A stretch of 64,000 bases of DNA from Cercospora beticola (GCF_033473495.1 NC_088940.1:434001-498000); one strand, 5' to 3'. Positions 44,204 to 56,303 are shown, numbered from the stretch's first letter. Numbers and translations: made by a program. The notes: a model not told the origin generated them from the sequence alone.

Positions 44204-47200
44204 ATGCGCACGCGAGCCCAGGCCCACGACGCCGCCGCGGTGGATGTCGCCTACCTCGCGACTACATACGGCGTTGCTGAAGATGACGTGCAGCAATTGC
44301 TGGACGCCCCAACGGCAGAACTTGTCGAGGACTTCCTTCTTTCCCTCACTGACAAGGGCAACGAGTTCGACGCGCTGAAGGCAGAAAAGCTCAAGGTCGA
44401 TGTCGAGCTTGACAACACCGTTCGGACTTCGGAGACTAAGGTCAAGGCTCAGAAAGCCGCAGTTGCGAAGGCGCATAAGGAGGTCGAAGAATTGCGTACG
44501 AAGCTTAACCAGTCAGAAGCTGCTCGCGAAGCTCTTGCGGTTGAGCTCGAGCAGCTCAAGTCGTCTTCCTCTGGTTCCAGTGCCGAAACTCAAGCACTCC
44601 GACAAAGAATCGAGACACTCGAGGCTTCCAATCGTGATGCGCTGGCTCTGGTGGAAAGCAAGTCCAGCGAAAAGGATCGTGTGGCCATCGAGCTATCTGA
44701 GCAACATTCGAAGTTGCTCGCCCTGCGACGCGAGATCAATCAGCTGGAGGAGAAGAACTCGACACTGGAAAATGCAGCTTCTTCCCAGAAATTCCGAGAG
44801 CAAGCACTGCAGCAGGAGATAGAGCTGCTCAAGAAAAACAACGAGTGGCATGCTAGCGAGCTGCAGACGAGGAGCCAAGAGCACACAAAGTTCCGCAAAG
44901 AACGCAATGCGCGGATCTCTAGCCTGGAACGTGAGCTGGAGGATAGCAATGCGAACGTGGAAGCCTTGAAACGAACCGAGGCGACCCTTCGGCATCGTCT
45001 GGACGAGCTGCAAGCCAAAGCTGACGAAGCCTTCGCGCGTATTGCAAGCTTGCAAGAGGAGGCTGCTCGAAAGGAACAGGACTTCAGAGCCGAGCTCAAT
45101 GGCAGCAAGCGCTTGGCGGAGCTGCAAGCACAGAATGCAGCGACACACAAAGCGCGATTGCAAGAGGTACAGGGACAGGTTGACCAGATCAAGGAGGATG
45201 CCGCGGAGGAGATTGGTCGATTGCAGGCTGAGATTGAGACGGAGAGGGGGGACAAAGAGACTGCAGAGCAGAAGGTGGCAGAGCTGGAGCTGACAGTAGA
45301 GCGACTGGAGCAACAACCGCGCATGTCTCGACCAGGAACCCCGATGCGTAATGGCGAACCTCAGACCCCTGGCCGGAATGCATCGCCATCGGCAATGCCA
45401 GGCTCGATGCGCAAAGTGGTGAATGGTCTCAGTTTCACTCAGCTGTATACCAAGTATACTGAGGCACAAGAGGACCTGGTGAACGAGCGTCGGCGCACCA
45501 ACAAACTTTCCACAGCTCTGGACGAGCTTGTCAATGAACTCGAGACACGGAAGCCGGAAATTGAGGACCTCAAAGAAGAGCAGGATAGATTGGAGAACGA
45601 GGTACTCAACTTCTCAGGACTTCTGGACGAAGCCAACGCTGGAAAAGAGGGCGCGATTCGAGAGCTTGAGCGCTGGAAGGGCGAAGCGGACACTGCAACT
45701 CACGAGAGCCAGATCCTTCGCCAACAACTTCGCGACCTGTCCGCACAAGTCAAGATACTCTTGGTCGAAATCCAAAGTAGGGATCAGGGCTTGGGCGAGA
45801 TGTCTGCAGATGAGCGACACGAGATTGAGCGTGCTGCTCGCGGCGAGCTCGATGACGGCACATTGGATGAGCTTAGCAGTACCGGTCGTCTTATCTCCGA
45901 GCGTCTGGTCATTTTCCGTGAGGTCTCTGATTTGCAGGCGCAGAACGAAAAGCTACTCCGCCTCACGCGTGAGCTGGGCGAGCAGATGGAGGGCGACGAA
46001 GCGAAAGAAAAGGCACGTCAACACGAGGCCGATGCCCAGGAAGTGGAGGTTCTTCGTCAACAGGTGGAGCGCTACAAGGACGAACTCACATCAACGACTA
46101 CCCAGATCGACAGCTACATGAAGGAGCGCGACATGTTCCGTAGGATGCTGCAGTACCGTGGCCAACTAGCTCCAGATGCCGACATGCAGTCCCTCTTCGG
46201 CCAGAGTGTCGGACCTGGTACACCACAGCGCCACAGCGTCGGGCCAGCAGCAACGCCTCGCTCCGTGGACGAAGATCTGCGCAAGCTTCTCAAGGAACAC
46301 CAGACACACTTTGACCAGTTCCGGAACGAGGCTTCGACCGATCGCCGAATGCTCAAGGACCAGGCGGATGCTCTCATGCGCGAGAAGAGCTCTTTACAAG
46401 CGGACCTGGCGCGTGCGCAGTCTCAGCTCACACTGGCCGCAGAACGCTACGAGATGTTGCAGTCCAACTTCACTGCCTTGCGCAATGAGAATTCGGAACT
46501 GCAGAAGCGTTCACAGCAGCTGGGCGAACAGGCGGCGCGTCAAGATTTGCGAACGCAGCAAGTAGCCGAAGAATTGGTCGAGGCGCGTTCTATGGCCGAA
46601 TCTCTGCGTAACGAGAACGCCAATGCCAAGGCAGAGAAGGAGCTGTACAAGCGCATCGAAACTCGCCTTCAGGAGGAGAACAAGACACTCCTTGACGATC
46701 GCTCCCGCCTGAACAAACTGGTCACAGACTTGCAAAATTTGCAAAATGAGCGCGAGCTCCAAGAGTCTGAGAACCGCCGTCGTCTTCAGTCGCGCGTCGA
46801 GTCTCTCGAGACGGAGTTGAACGATGCCAAAAAGAAACTCGAATCCGAAGTTGAGGACAGCAAGAAGGCAGCGCTGCGACGGGAGTACGAGGAAGGCCAG
46901 AGCCGGACTCGTATTGATGACCTGGTAAAGAGCTTGGGCAATGTTCGTGAAGAATTAGTGGCAGCAAAGACAAGCCGCGATCAGCTTCAGACGCGTGTTG
47001 ATGAGCTCAAGATCGAGCTCCGCGCTGCTGAGGAGCGGGTCACTGCACTGCAGCCACGACCTTCGACTCGTCCAGAGCCAACCCAGAATGGCGAGCAGCA
47101 GGGTGTCGACGATGAAGAGCTCCCTACGGAACAGCGACTGGCTTTGCAGGTCACTGAGCTGCGCCGTGATCTCGAGCTGCAGAAGGCCGAGGTCGAATAC

Positions 47201-50200
47201 GCCAAGAAACAGGTCGAGCAGTATCAGGCCATTGCTCAGGCTTCCGAGGAGGAACTGAGCAACCTCAGTGTCACTGCGGACCAATTCAGAGAGGATATGG
47301 ACAGCCTAATTGCGGAAAAGGACGCCAAGATAGCTGAACTGGAGCAGCGCATCGAAGATATTAGCTCAGAGCTTGGGACCACCAACAGCGAGCTTTCTGA
47401 ACTGCGCACTAAGGCTGATGACAGCGGTCGCCAGCTTGCAGAACAGAAGGCGAACCACGAGTCCGAGTTGAGCAGGCTGAGAGACGAGGTGGAGCGCCTG
47501 GAAGCGAATGCTATCACCATCCAACAGGACGTGAAGACCCAGGCAGAAATCGCGCAGGAGGCACAGACTAGCTACGAGGTTGAGCTGCAGAAGCACGCAG
47601 AGGCGGCTAAATCTCTGGCGAGTGTGCGCAAGGAATATAATGAACTCAAAACCGAGATTGCCGGGGCCAAAGCTGAGGCCGAGGCTGCCAAAGCCAGCCT
47701 TGAACGTAGCGAAGAGAGCTGGACTGAGCAGAAGGAGCAGTTCGAGCGCGAGCTTGAGGAAGCGAAGAGGAAACGCCAAGATCTCGATGAGCAGAACAAG
47801 CTCCTTCATTCGCAGATGGAGTCGTTCTCAAAAGAACTCACAGCTCTGAGACAAGGTCGCGCTGCTGCCACGCCAGCCGCCGATGCCGAAGGCCACGAAG
47901 ACGCGCCCTCCAACAGCGCCAATCTGCAAGAAGTGATCAACTTCTTGAGGCGCGAGAAGGAGATCGTTGACACGCAGTACGAGCTTTCGGTACAAGAAGC
48001 CAAGCGTTTGCAACAGCAGCTCGAGTATGCGAATTCACAGCTTGAGGAGACACGACAGAAGCTCGCCGATGAGCGTCGTCAGTCTGTTGAGAAGTCTTCT
48101 GCTGAGAGCAGCACGTCCAAGCTTATGCAAACAATCAATGAGCTCAACGTGTACCGCGAATCGGCAACGACCTTGCGCAACGAAGCTCGCCAAGCGCGAG
48201 AGTCACTGGAGCAAAAGAGCCAGGAAGTCGAACGTCTTCTGGCAGAAATCGAGCCTCTGAAGAGTCGTGTTGGTGAGCTTGAGGGCGAGCTTGAAGTGAA
48301 GGAGGGCGAGATGAAGCTTCTCCAAGATGACAGAGATCACTGGCGCGATCGTACTCAAAATATCATCAGCAAGTACGACCGTGTGGACCCCGCCGAGCTT
48401 GAGGAGATGAAGAAGAAACTTGAAGAGCTTCAGGCTGAGAAAGAGCGGCTCGAATCTGCGCAAGCGCCGCTGCAAGAGCAGATCGACGGTTTTGAGGCGC
48501 GTCTGCAGAGCGAGAAAGAGGCAGTCACAACGCCATTGCACGAGCGACTGAACAAGTTCAAGGAGCAAGCCAAGGATCAGGATGTGAAGCGGCGGACGAG
48601 GATCACTGAGTTGACAAACGAGAACAACACTGTGACCGCCGAGAAAGACGCTCTCGCAACTGCACTTGAACAAGCACAAACCGAACTTGCTTCCATCCAG
48701 GCCGAGCTTGCACAGACCAAGACATCGCTTGAGGAAGCTCGCGCCAAAGCTCCTCAAGTGTCCTCGGACGATGCAGAGGAAGGTCAGGTTGAGGAGGATG
48801 GCACGGCCTCGGGCAGTTCCAATGATCAGACAACCATGCAAGCTAAGGTTGCAGAGGCAGAAGCCCGAGCCGCCGAGCACGCGGGCCGTGCAGAAAATCT
48901 CGAGGCCCAGGTTCAGACACTGCAAGCACGCGTACACGAGCTTGAGACTCAGGTCTCTGATCTCCAACAACAGCTCGAATCTGCCCAGACCAAATCAGGC
49001 GTCGACTCTTTCGCGCCTACTGCAGACAACACCGAAACCCTTACCAATCTTCAGCAAGAGCTCGCAACGGCACAACGAGAGGTCGAAACTCTTCGTGCCA
49101 ATGCGGCGGCTACTGCATCTGATGCTCCGGTCAACGCAGAACCATCTGCGGGTGAGAAATCAGTGGCTGAGCAGGTTGCCGAAGAAGTTGCTAAGCAGCG
49201 TGCAGAGCTTGAAGCACAGTACCAACTCGCGAGGTCGCAGCTCGATGAGGATATGAACGCTAAGCATGAACAAATGAAGAGCAAGCTTAACGCGCTGCTC
49301 AAAGATGAGAAAGCAAAGCTTCGCACGGAGGTTGGCGCAGAGCTCAAGACAGAACACGAGGCTGAGCTGCAGGCACTGAAGGACGAACACGCTGCAGCTA
49401 TTGAGCAATTGAAGGCTGAACACCAGGCTGCTCTCGAGCGCTTCAACGCAGATGGAGCATCAGCTATTGAAAAGGCCGAAGCTCTGTCGCCTGTAAAGGC
49501 CAAGCTTGAGACGCCGGCTGCATCGACAGAGATCGATGTCAAGACTCTCACATTCACCAACGAGCAGGCGATTGAGCTGGTCAAGACCAACGCGGTAATC
49601 AAAGAACTGCTCACCAAGAACGTTAGGAAACAGGTGGACAATCAGACAATGAAGCTGAAGGATACTATTGCAGCTAAGGAGGCCGAGATCAAGAACTTGC
49701 AAGAAGAGTTGGCCAAGCTATCAACTCCTGCAGCTGCCCTCAGTGGTGAGCCAAATGACGCCGAGGCAGATAAGCTCGCGCGTGAAGCCCTCGAACAGCA
49801 GCTTGAGATTGTGAGAAAGGAACTTGATGCAGCAACTGAAGCCAAAGATGCAGCAGTCAAGCAAGCCGTCGAAGCTGCCGAGAAGAAGTTTAAGGTACAG
49901 CTTACGCAGCGGGACATTGCGGTGGCCAAGATCACTGCCGTGCAGAAGGCCGCGCAAGAGACACCCGAGAAGCCCATCAAAGAAGTTTGGGAGGTTGCTC
50001 AGAAGGCGCGACCAGCCCCAAAGCCTGCTGCTGCAAATGGCCCAGCAACGACTCCTGCGAAGCCAGGTGTACCAGCTCCTGCTGCTGCGCAGCCGTACGC
50101 TGCACCAGCAACTTCCACTTTTGGTCAGCCATCAAAGCCTCTAGGGTCCCCTGCACCTAATCCACAAGCGGCTTCGTTCGCTCCTGCAGCTGCGACGACT

Positions 50201-50653
50201 GACGCGAGCGGCGGTCCTGTATCGAGGCCAGCATCTCAATCTGGCCCATCCACAGCGGCGGCCGCACCGACAAAGCCAGCTGTTGGTACTGGACCCAGTG
50301 CGCTGAGGAGCCTAGCGGGCACTTCGTCCATTCCCGCACCGGGCAGCAAGCTTCCAGCACCTGGAGGTCGTAGCAACCCTGGCAGCCGCAAAGCTAGTAT
50401 CAGCGGTCCTGGAACGGGCCTGCAAGTTCAGGGTGCGGCAGCAGGCAATGCTCTCTCACAGCGTGGCGCTCTGTCATCCGGACTGCCTCGCGGCGGAGCA
50501 GCTGGTCGAGGTGCACGAGGCGGCATCGCTCGCGGCGGTGCCCGCGGCAACGCCGCAAATGCGGGCCAGAAGCGTGCTCACGACGGCGCTGAACCTCAGG
50601 CAGGCGGAGAAGTCAAGCGCACTCGGGGCGGCGGACCGACTGGAGGAGCGTAG
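44204..50653 (+). CDS. MLP1: Nuclear-pore basket protein Mlp1/TPR homologue
   Basis: This is one intronless frame of 2,149 aa. After a short N-terminal helical part (MRTRAQAHDAAAVDVAYLAT) comes a nearly continuous coiled coil to about residue 1780, rich in Glu, Gln, Lys and Arg with heptads. It is broken near residues 375-400 by a Pro-rich segment (PRMSRPGTPMRNGEPQTPGR). The C-terminal ~250 residues are low-complexity (Ala, Pro, Gly, Ser) and end in RGG-type repeats and a basic GQKRAHDG element. Length and layout are those of TPR/Mlp1/Mlp2, filaments of the nuclear basket that tether the pore to mRNA quality control and chromatin. The stop TAG at 50651 is followed in frame by 78 further coding-like codons (see separate entry). 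Confidence 0.9.
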   Translation: MRTRAQAHDAAAVDVAYLATTYGVAEDDVQQLLDAPTAELVEDFLLSLTDKGNEFDALKAEKLKVDVELDNTVRTSETKVKAQKAAVAKAHKEVEELRTKLNQSEAAREALAVELEQLKSSSSGSSAETQALRQRIETLEASNRDALALVESKSSEKDRVAIELSEQHSKLLALRREINQLEEKNSTLENAASSQKFREQALQQEIELLKKNNEWHASELQTRSQEHTKFRKERNARISSLERELEDSNANVEALKRTEATLRHRLDELQAKADEAFARIASLQEEAARKEQDFRAELNGSKRLAELQAQNAATHKARLQEVQGQVDQIKEDAAEEIGRLQAEIETERGDKETAEQKVAELELTVERLEQQPRMSRPGTPMRNGEPQTPGRNASPSAMPGSMRKVVNGLSFTQLYTKYTEAQEDLVNERRRTNKLSTALDELVNELETRKPEIEDLKEEQDRLENEVLNFSGLLDEANAGKEGAIRELERWKGEADTATHESQILRQQLRDLSAQVKILLVEIQSRDQGLGEMSADERHEIERAARGELDDGTLDELSSTGRLISERLVIFREVSDLQAQNEKLLRLTRELGEQMEGDEAKEKARQHEADAQEVEVLRQQVERYKDELTSTTTQIDSYMKERDMFRRMLQYRGQLAPDADMQSLFGQSVGPGTPQRHSVGPAATPRSVDEDLRKLLKEHQTHFDQFRNEASTDRRMLKDQADALMREKSSLQADLARAQSQLTLAAERYEMLQSNFTALRNENSELQKRSQQLGEQAARQDLRTQQVAEELVEARSMAESLRNENANAKAEKELYKRIETRLQEENKTLLDDRSRLNKLVTDLQNLQNERELQESENRRRLQSRVESLETELNDAKKKLESEVEDSKKAALRREYEEGQSRTRIDDLVKSLGNVREELVAAKTSRDQLQTRVDELKIELRAAEERVTALQPRPSTRPEPTQNGEQQGVDDEELPTEQRLALQVTELRRDLELQKAEVEYAKKQVEQYQAIAQASEEELSNLSVTADQFREDMDSLIAEKDAKIAELEQRIEDISSELGTTNSELSELRTKADDSGRQLAEQKANHESELSRLRDEVERLEANAITIQQDVKTQAEIAQEAQTSYEVELQKHAEAAKSLASVRKEYNELKTEIAGAKAEAEAAKASLERSEESWTEQKEQFERELEEAKRKRQDLDEQNKLLHSQMESFSKELTALRQGRAAATPAADAEGHEDAPSNSANLQEVINFLRREKEIVDTQYELSVQEAKRLQQQLEYANSQLEETRQKLADERRQSVEKSSAESSTSKLMQTINELNVYRESATTLRNEARQARESLEQKSQEVERLLAEIEPLKSRVGELEGELEVKEGEMKLLQDDRDHWRDRTQNIISKYDRVDPAELEEMKKKLEELQAEKERLESAQAPLQEQIDGFEARLQSEKEAVTTPLHERLNKFKEQAKDQDVKRRTRITELTNENNTVTAEKDALATALEQAQTELASIQAELAQTKTSLEEARAKAPQVSSDDAEEGQVEEDGTASGSSNDQTTMQAKVAEAEARAAEHAGRAENLEAQVQTLQARVHELETQVSDLQQQLESAQTKSGVDSFAPTADNTETLTNLQQELATAQREVETLRANAAATASDAPVNAEPSAGEKSVAEQVAEEVAKQRAELEAQYQLARSQLDEDMNAKHEQMKSKLNALLKDEKAKLRTEVGAELKTEHEAELQALKDEHAAAIEQLKAEHQAALERFNADGASAIEKAEALSPVKAKLETPAASTEIDVKTLTFTNEQAIELVKTNAVIKELLTKNVRKQVDNQTMKLKDTIAAKEAEIKNLQEELAKLSTPAAALSGEPNDAEADKLAREALEQQLEIVRKELDAATEAKDAAVKQAVEAAEKKFKVQLTQRDIAVAKITAVQKAAQETPEKPIKEVWEVAQKARPAPKPAAANGPATTPAKPGVPAPAAAQPYAAPATSTFGQPSKPLGSPAPNPQAASFAPAAATTDASGGPVSRPASQSGPSTAAAAPTKPAVGTGPSALRSLAGTSSIPAPGSKLPAPGGRSNPGSRKASISGPGTGLQVQGAAAGNALSQRGALSSGLPRGGAAGRGARGGIARGGARGNAANAGQKRAHDGAEPQAGGEVKRTRGGGPTGGA

Positions 50654-50890
50654 AACACTTCACCAAGATCAGGTATCCGTGTTCAAGGTGCTGCGAATCG
50701 CAATGTGTCAAGTCGAGCTGGATCGCCTCCACCACGCAATCAGGGCGCTGCTGGAACCTCCGGGGATCTCACAGATCTCTTGTCTTCCCCTCGACACCGC
50801 CACAGATCGAACAATGACGAGGATGAGGATCATCAACAGCAGCAACGCATGGATGAGACTTCGGAGGAAGAGTCGTGGAAGACGATGTAG
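50654..50890 (+). other. In-frame coding-like extension after the MLP1 stop
   Basis: In the same frame as MLP1, directly after TAG (50651-50653), 78 sense codons follow before TAG at 50888. The translation keeps the composition of the protein's tail (IRVQGAANRNVSSRAGSPPP, then a Glu/Asp/Gln-rich end). I could not find an intron that removes the first stop while keeping frame: the GT sites I checked upstream leave a length not divisible by three. The extension may be a recent nonsense mutation, stop readthrough, or chance. Confidence 0.4.
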
Positions 50891-51432
50891 AGTATTCTTT
50901 CAATCAAGCGAAGCATGAACGCTGGAATTGGCGTTCCGCAAGTGGAGGCAGTACACGATATGGAGATTCTGGCTGGCGCATCAAAGGTTCTGTAATGTGT
51001 GGGGGAGTGGCCTTTGCGTGTATTCGCTGTATAAAGAAATGCATCGGTATGGCATTCGGTTGGTGTTCTGGGATGTGAAGGAGGAGTAGAAGGAACGACG
51101 AACGGCAGACAGAAAAGACTTTTATATTCTATTTTTCGTTTCAAATTGGTGTCATTGCTAGCTAGCTCATGAGTCTGCCGACCGAAATGAGACTGATGTG
51201 TGCGGTTGTGTATGATTATCTACTGGTATGCTGTTCATATTTTCATGCTAGTCTTTCATGCTGTGAGCCATTGTGCATTGATGTTTGAGCCATCTTTGGA
51301 ATAATGTAGTGAATAAGTAATATATCGACATTCCGTGTCTTCGACGTGCTTGCAGAATTGTGTCGAACACGCCCCTCGGTTCCCTTCATCTGGAGGAAAG
51401 CTGTCGTGCACAATGGCTTGGGCAGTTCTTTC
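50891..51432. other. Convergent intergenic region MLP1 / MER3
   Basis: About 540 bp of 3' flanks, AT-rich toward 51120-51330. No gene is seen. Confidence 0.5.
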
Positions 51433-54400
51433 TCAGATAAGTTCGAACTTCTCCAAGCCGAAGTTCTTCTCAAACCACTGCTCTATCGTCTCTTCTTCGG
51501 GCTGGGCGTCTTTTCCTGCTTCTTTCGAGTTCCCCTTCTGTGCATCGTTCGCTGCAGGTGAATCGATGTTCGAGATGCCGGCAATTTCTGCCAGGAAGGT
51601 GTTGTCTTCGATGGAAAGGGCGTTGTCTTGGGGCGCCGTGTCGTTACGCTTGATCTGGTCTGACATCCACCGATTGCTCTCGAGCTCGAGGCCGGAAGGA
51701 TGCCGGGATGGAACTCTCTGATGCTTGGAGGAAGAGATGAATTCACTTGCATCTGTTGGTGCTGTGTCCGCGAAGGGACGCTTGGAAGGCAACTTTGGAT
51801 GATGGGTGTATGCTGCTTCATGTACATCTCTGAAGTCGTCTTGAAGAGCGCCAGAGACGAAAGCGAGGCTGTTGTCGTTGATGCTGTCTGTGCTGTCGCC
51901 TGTGACGAATATGCCCTTTTCCGTTGTGCAGAAGGACCCGGCAGGTACCTTTTCGTTGTAATCGATAGTGATCGACTGGAACGGCGGTAGTGTGTTGATT
52001 TGAGGGAAGCCATCAGAATGCGAAGGGCCACTGTTCCAGTCGTTGCCAGGATCGAAGTCGAGTGGATCTGGAAATTGTGAGAGATCAAGCAAGTCGTCGT
52101 TTCCAGGCTCGATATTGCCAAAAGAATCTGTCACCACATCGTCTGCCATGTCAAGCATATCGTCATCGGATCCATACAAGTCAGCATCAGCCCTTGGGTG
52201 GTTTTGTGGGACGGTGCTCTCAGCCTGTAAGGTAAATGGATCTGCTGGGAAGTCGTCTGATGCAAGCGCATCAAAATCGTAGTCGTTGTTGTCGAGGGGT
52301 CCATGCTTCTTCGGTTTCTCCTTTTGATATGCCTCCTCCTTGGATTTGCTTGCCTTGCTCAAAAGTGGAATGGCTTTCGTCGATGTGTTGACGCTGTTGT
52401 GCAGCTGCTCAAGATCTCGTGCTTCCTTGGATTGCAGCGGCTTGCGAGCTGGAGGCTGCTGTGAGGCGCTCGACACACTCTGCGTCTTGGTCTTGGTAAG
52501 ATCGAGCTGAGTCTGTCGCGGATCAGATGCTGGCTCGTTCTTCTTGGGATTCTTTGGCTTGGGCGGTCTCGGCTTCTTGTCCAGACCCTCACGGCAGCAC
52601 GCTCCGTGCTTGCAGGCAGTCTTGTCTTTGCATGCATGGTTGCAAGTCCACTTTCCGTTCGGTAATTGCACAGACTCGCGCGGTTCAGTGGACACCTTGC
52701 GTTTCTGTGGTTTCTCCTTCGCTGTGTTCTTCTCGTTCCCGTCATCGTCAAAGTCGTCGATGTTGGTGAAGTCTGCGGCTGCCAACGCCGCATCATCGAG
52801 ACCTGCATCTCCGAACTCATCAAGAGCGTTGTTGGTTCGTGCCTCTGTAGCAGCAGCGGCACGTCGCTTCGACGTATTTGGTGCATTCTCCAAGTTTGCC
52901 GGCAGCTGAGTCTCCTGATCGGGCTTCGCCACGGGGAACATAAAGCCTGGTAAGTCTGGCTTCAACATCGCCATCCTCTGCGTGCCTGCAATTTCATCAC
53001 ACATCAAGTAGCCTCTGATGACCTGGGCTTGATTCTTGAGGGTAGCACTGAACAAGATCTCTTGGCCCTTGCTCATCTTCTTTGCACTGATGCGTGCGAA
53101 ATGCACCTTGCGGCCATCTGACGCTTCCGCCAGCAGGCAAATGTAGACCGGCTTCCGATTGAAGGTCTCTGGTACTTTCTCGTTGATGAAGCCAATCTCA
53201 GCATTGACTTTGATGGTCGCACCTTCGCCCTTCTTGACAATCGGCTCACCGATGATCTTCATAGAGATTCGAAGCTGAGGGAAAGCCATCGCTTTTTTCT
53301 TCAGCTCACTCCCGAAGGGTGGGTTGCGGGTCATGGCATTCTCAATGCGACCAGATTCGGCATTGGCGACATCTTCAATGCTCTTGAGGCCTGCTGCGAC
53401 CAGCTTCCGGACGCCGACTGGACCGATGCCCTCGATCTGCTTTATGTGCAGAGGAGAATCGTCCCAGACTTGAGCACTCAAGCTGCGAGCAAGCATTAGT
53501 GCATTTCTCGCCGACACTGCATCCTCCAAGTACAGCTGGCAGTCAATTATGCATCTGATAAGGCGGTGTGCATGTTGGAAGATGACGAGTCTGCTGGTGT
53601 TGTATTCGTAGCGATGTCGTTGATCCTCCGTGTTGACGTCTATTGCTCCGAGAACACTCTGTATGATCAGCGACACTTTGTGTGCGGTAAGGTCAATATT
53701 GACGGGAATCGGGAACTTCATTGATTGGTTCTTGTTGAGTTCCTTGTATATTGGCTTCTCTCCTGCACGAAAGCGGATGTCCTTGAACTCGGCCGCTTGA
53801 GAGACTGTCGAGAGGATCTCTGAGATCTTCGCTCTGGGTCGCAGCGCCAGGAACTGCTTCATCGTGTCGAACTGGATGTAGTAGCGGGCCATCGAATCAC
53901 CAAACTCGGTACATTCAAGTTTGATCGTGCCATGAACGAGGTCATGTTCCTGGAGAAGGCCGATGGCCTTTGTGCAGATGTGCTCCAGTCTCTCATCCAG
54001 CGTGCGGCCTTGCGCCAGGCCTTCCAGTTGGTAGTGCTCTGGATTCTCCTTGAGGCGCACGTACAAGAAAGTGCCAGTCAACCACTTCTTCGCTGAAGAA
54101 GCATTATTGATAGTACCCAAGCCAATCTCAGCGTTGAGATGATCGATTAGGTGTTGATGCAGACTATCGCGATTAGCATTCGGCGTGAGCACTAGTTTCG
54201 TGTGTACATACCAGCTTTCCAAGACCTCTGAGCCGGTCATCATCTTCTCGTACGTTTCCACGCGATGCAGCCGAGTCATTATGACAGCTACCGCGCTATC
54301 ATCGAATTGTGGTCTGCCAGCGCGACCGAGCATCTGCATAGTCTCCAAGTCCGAGTACTCTTTGCTTCCACTGGTCTGGTAGCATACAGTACCTTTGATG

Positions 54401-56303
54401 ATGACCATGTGGCAGGGCAAGTTGACTCCAACCGCGAGCGTCGATGTACAGCATATCACACTGAGCTCACCAGAAAGGTAGCCCTGCTCGACGGCGGCGC
54501 GATCCTCATTGCTGACGCCGGCATGGTGGAATGCCACTCCAGAAGCTGTAGTTTCTGCCTGAAGTCAGCTCACATAGCATCGGAGGTTTGATGCACACAC
54601 CTTTCAGATCTTTGTCTGCAACCACAATGCGGCTACGAGAAGCTGTCCAGTATCTGTCCCGAGGTCCTTTGGACGACCACCACTTCGCCAGCAATTGTGC
54701 AGTGGTCACGCATGACTTTCTCGTCATGCAGAACACCATGATGGGTTTGCGTTGTGACCACTTGACAATCACATCGGTGAGCTTGCTGTCAAGCAATTTC
54801 TCGAAGGCAAAGTCGTTTGAATCCGACTTGTATCCACAAACATGTCTCTGGAGACGCACGGGGCGAAATTCTTCTCCGAATTTCTCACGTGGAGCTGGTA
54901 TTTGAGGATTCAGGGAGTCTTTGCCCAGCCATGTTGCAATGTCTTGAGAATTTGGCACCGTAGCACTGAGTGCTATGAAGCGGACATCAGAGCCCACAGA
55001 TTTCATGCGAGAGACCACAGCTTCTAGCGTAGGGCCACGGTCCTCTTTCAGCATGTGCACTTCGTCGACCAGGAAGAGCTTGACCATGTGCATCAGCTTC
55101 TGATGATCTTTCCATTTCCTAGTGACGCTGTCCCATTTCTCAGGCGTAGTGATGATGATACTGGCGTGTTGCACGTTGCGAAGCTGCGCATTGTCTGTGT
55201 CGCCTGTAAGCTCAGCACATTGCAAGTCGAAAGCGCCAAACTTCGATTGCCAGTCTCGAGCGCGCTCGGAGCACAGCGACTTGGTGGGAGCCATGTAGAC
55301 GATCTTGAAGCTGCCACTGCTGTATCCCTGGACCAGCCGGCATATTGCAAGCTCGAAGATCACAGTTTTACCACTGCCGGTAGGCGACGATAGAACGAAA
55401 TTGTCATTTGACTGAAAGACGACTGGGAAACACTTTGACTGCACTGCATTGAACAGCGGGAATGTGAAGACCGTGCGGAATTTGTCTGAGAGCTGTCGAA
55501 CCGGGACAAGTGGAATTCCTTGCACAATGGGCGTTGGCGCTTGCGATATGCGTGCGGGCGCCACAGGCTGCGATTGAGCCGCCTGCCTGGTAGTTATTGA
55601 AGGCTGTTGTGGAAATTGGTCTTGATCGGAGGACTGTTCGTCGTCGTGCGTGCGATGTACCTGAAGCACCTTTGATGCTTCTGGCTGATTGCGAGCAGAG
55701 CTTTGTCCCCTAGCTTGAGGCTGATATCGCTGCTCATATTCTGAATGATCGTTGTTGAAGGGCGGTGGATGGCGTTGGCTGGCGGAGAAAGCAGGACTTG
55801 ACAAACGAGCGGAGCGATCTGGAGAGATATCTCGGACGCCATTCTGCGAAGGACTGAAGGCGAAACGTGATAGATCGGGACGTTGAGAAGCTGCTGGCCT
55901 CGGATCGTGAAAGCTGTGGTCGAGATGACTGACGCGAGAAGGCTGCGTGGCTGCTGGAGGCAGCGACAACCGGGCATGACCTTGAGAAGCCTGCCACTGC
56001 CTGGAGTCGCGGTCAGGCTGGCGAAGTAGACGCTGGTCTTGACTTTGTCAGCGTTGCTCTTCCTGGACGATGGATGCAGAACTCACCGAAAGCGTCAAGC
56101 TGCAATGGTGCGTCCTCGTAATCGTCCCTTGCCACAGCATAGGAATCGGCATAATTGGCCTGTGTATGATATCCACTGTCGTATCCATCGTAAGCTCCAA
56201 AATCGGTGCTGATTCCCCGTCGTGGTTCGTAGCTTGGGTCCAGAACGCGTGCACCGCTTTGCAGCCTGTCGATCCGATCGAAGATGTCCTGGTCGTCGTC
56301 CAT
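51433..56303 (-). CDS. MER3: Meiotic ATP-dependent DNA helicase Mer3/HFM1
   Basis: There are three exons, 56303-56087, 56037-54601 and 54554-51433, and the product is 1,591 aa. The Ski2-like helicase core shows Walker A SPTGSGKT, the DEVH box LVDEVHML, motif III ALSATVPN and motif VI QMLGRAGRPQ. A Sec63-type domain follows, with a helix-hairpin-helix region (IEGIGPVGVRKLVAAGL). After it comes a Cys/His cluster (CNHACKDKTACKHGACCREG) typical of fungal Mer3 and then a long acidic tail without known domains. Mer3 promotes class I crossovers by extending D-loops in meiotic recombination. Intron 1 uses acceptor TCAAG. Intron 2 ends in CAGGCAG, where only the second AG keeps frame. The N-terminal ~180 residues are disordered. 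Confidence 0.93.

Noticed and set aside
44693..45469. 258-codon minus-strand open frame with Leu/Cys/Ser-rich translation
   Set aside because: It is the antisense shadow of the Mlp1 coiled coil; many such shadows occur along 44200-50600.
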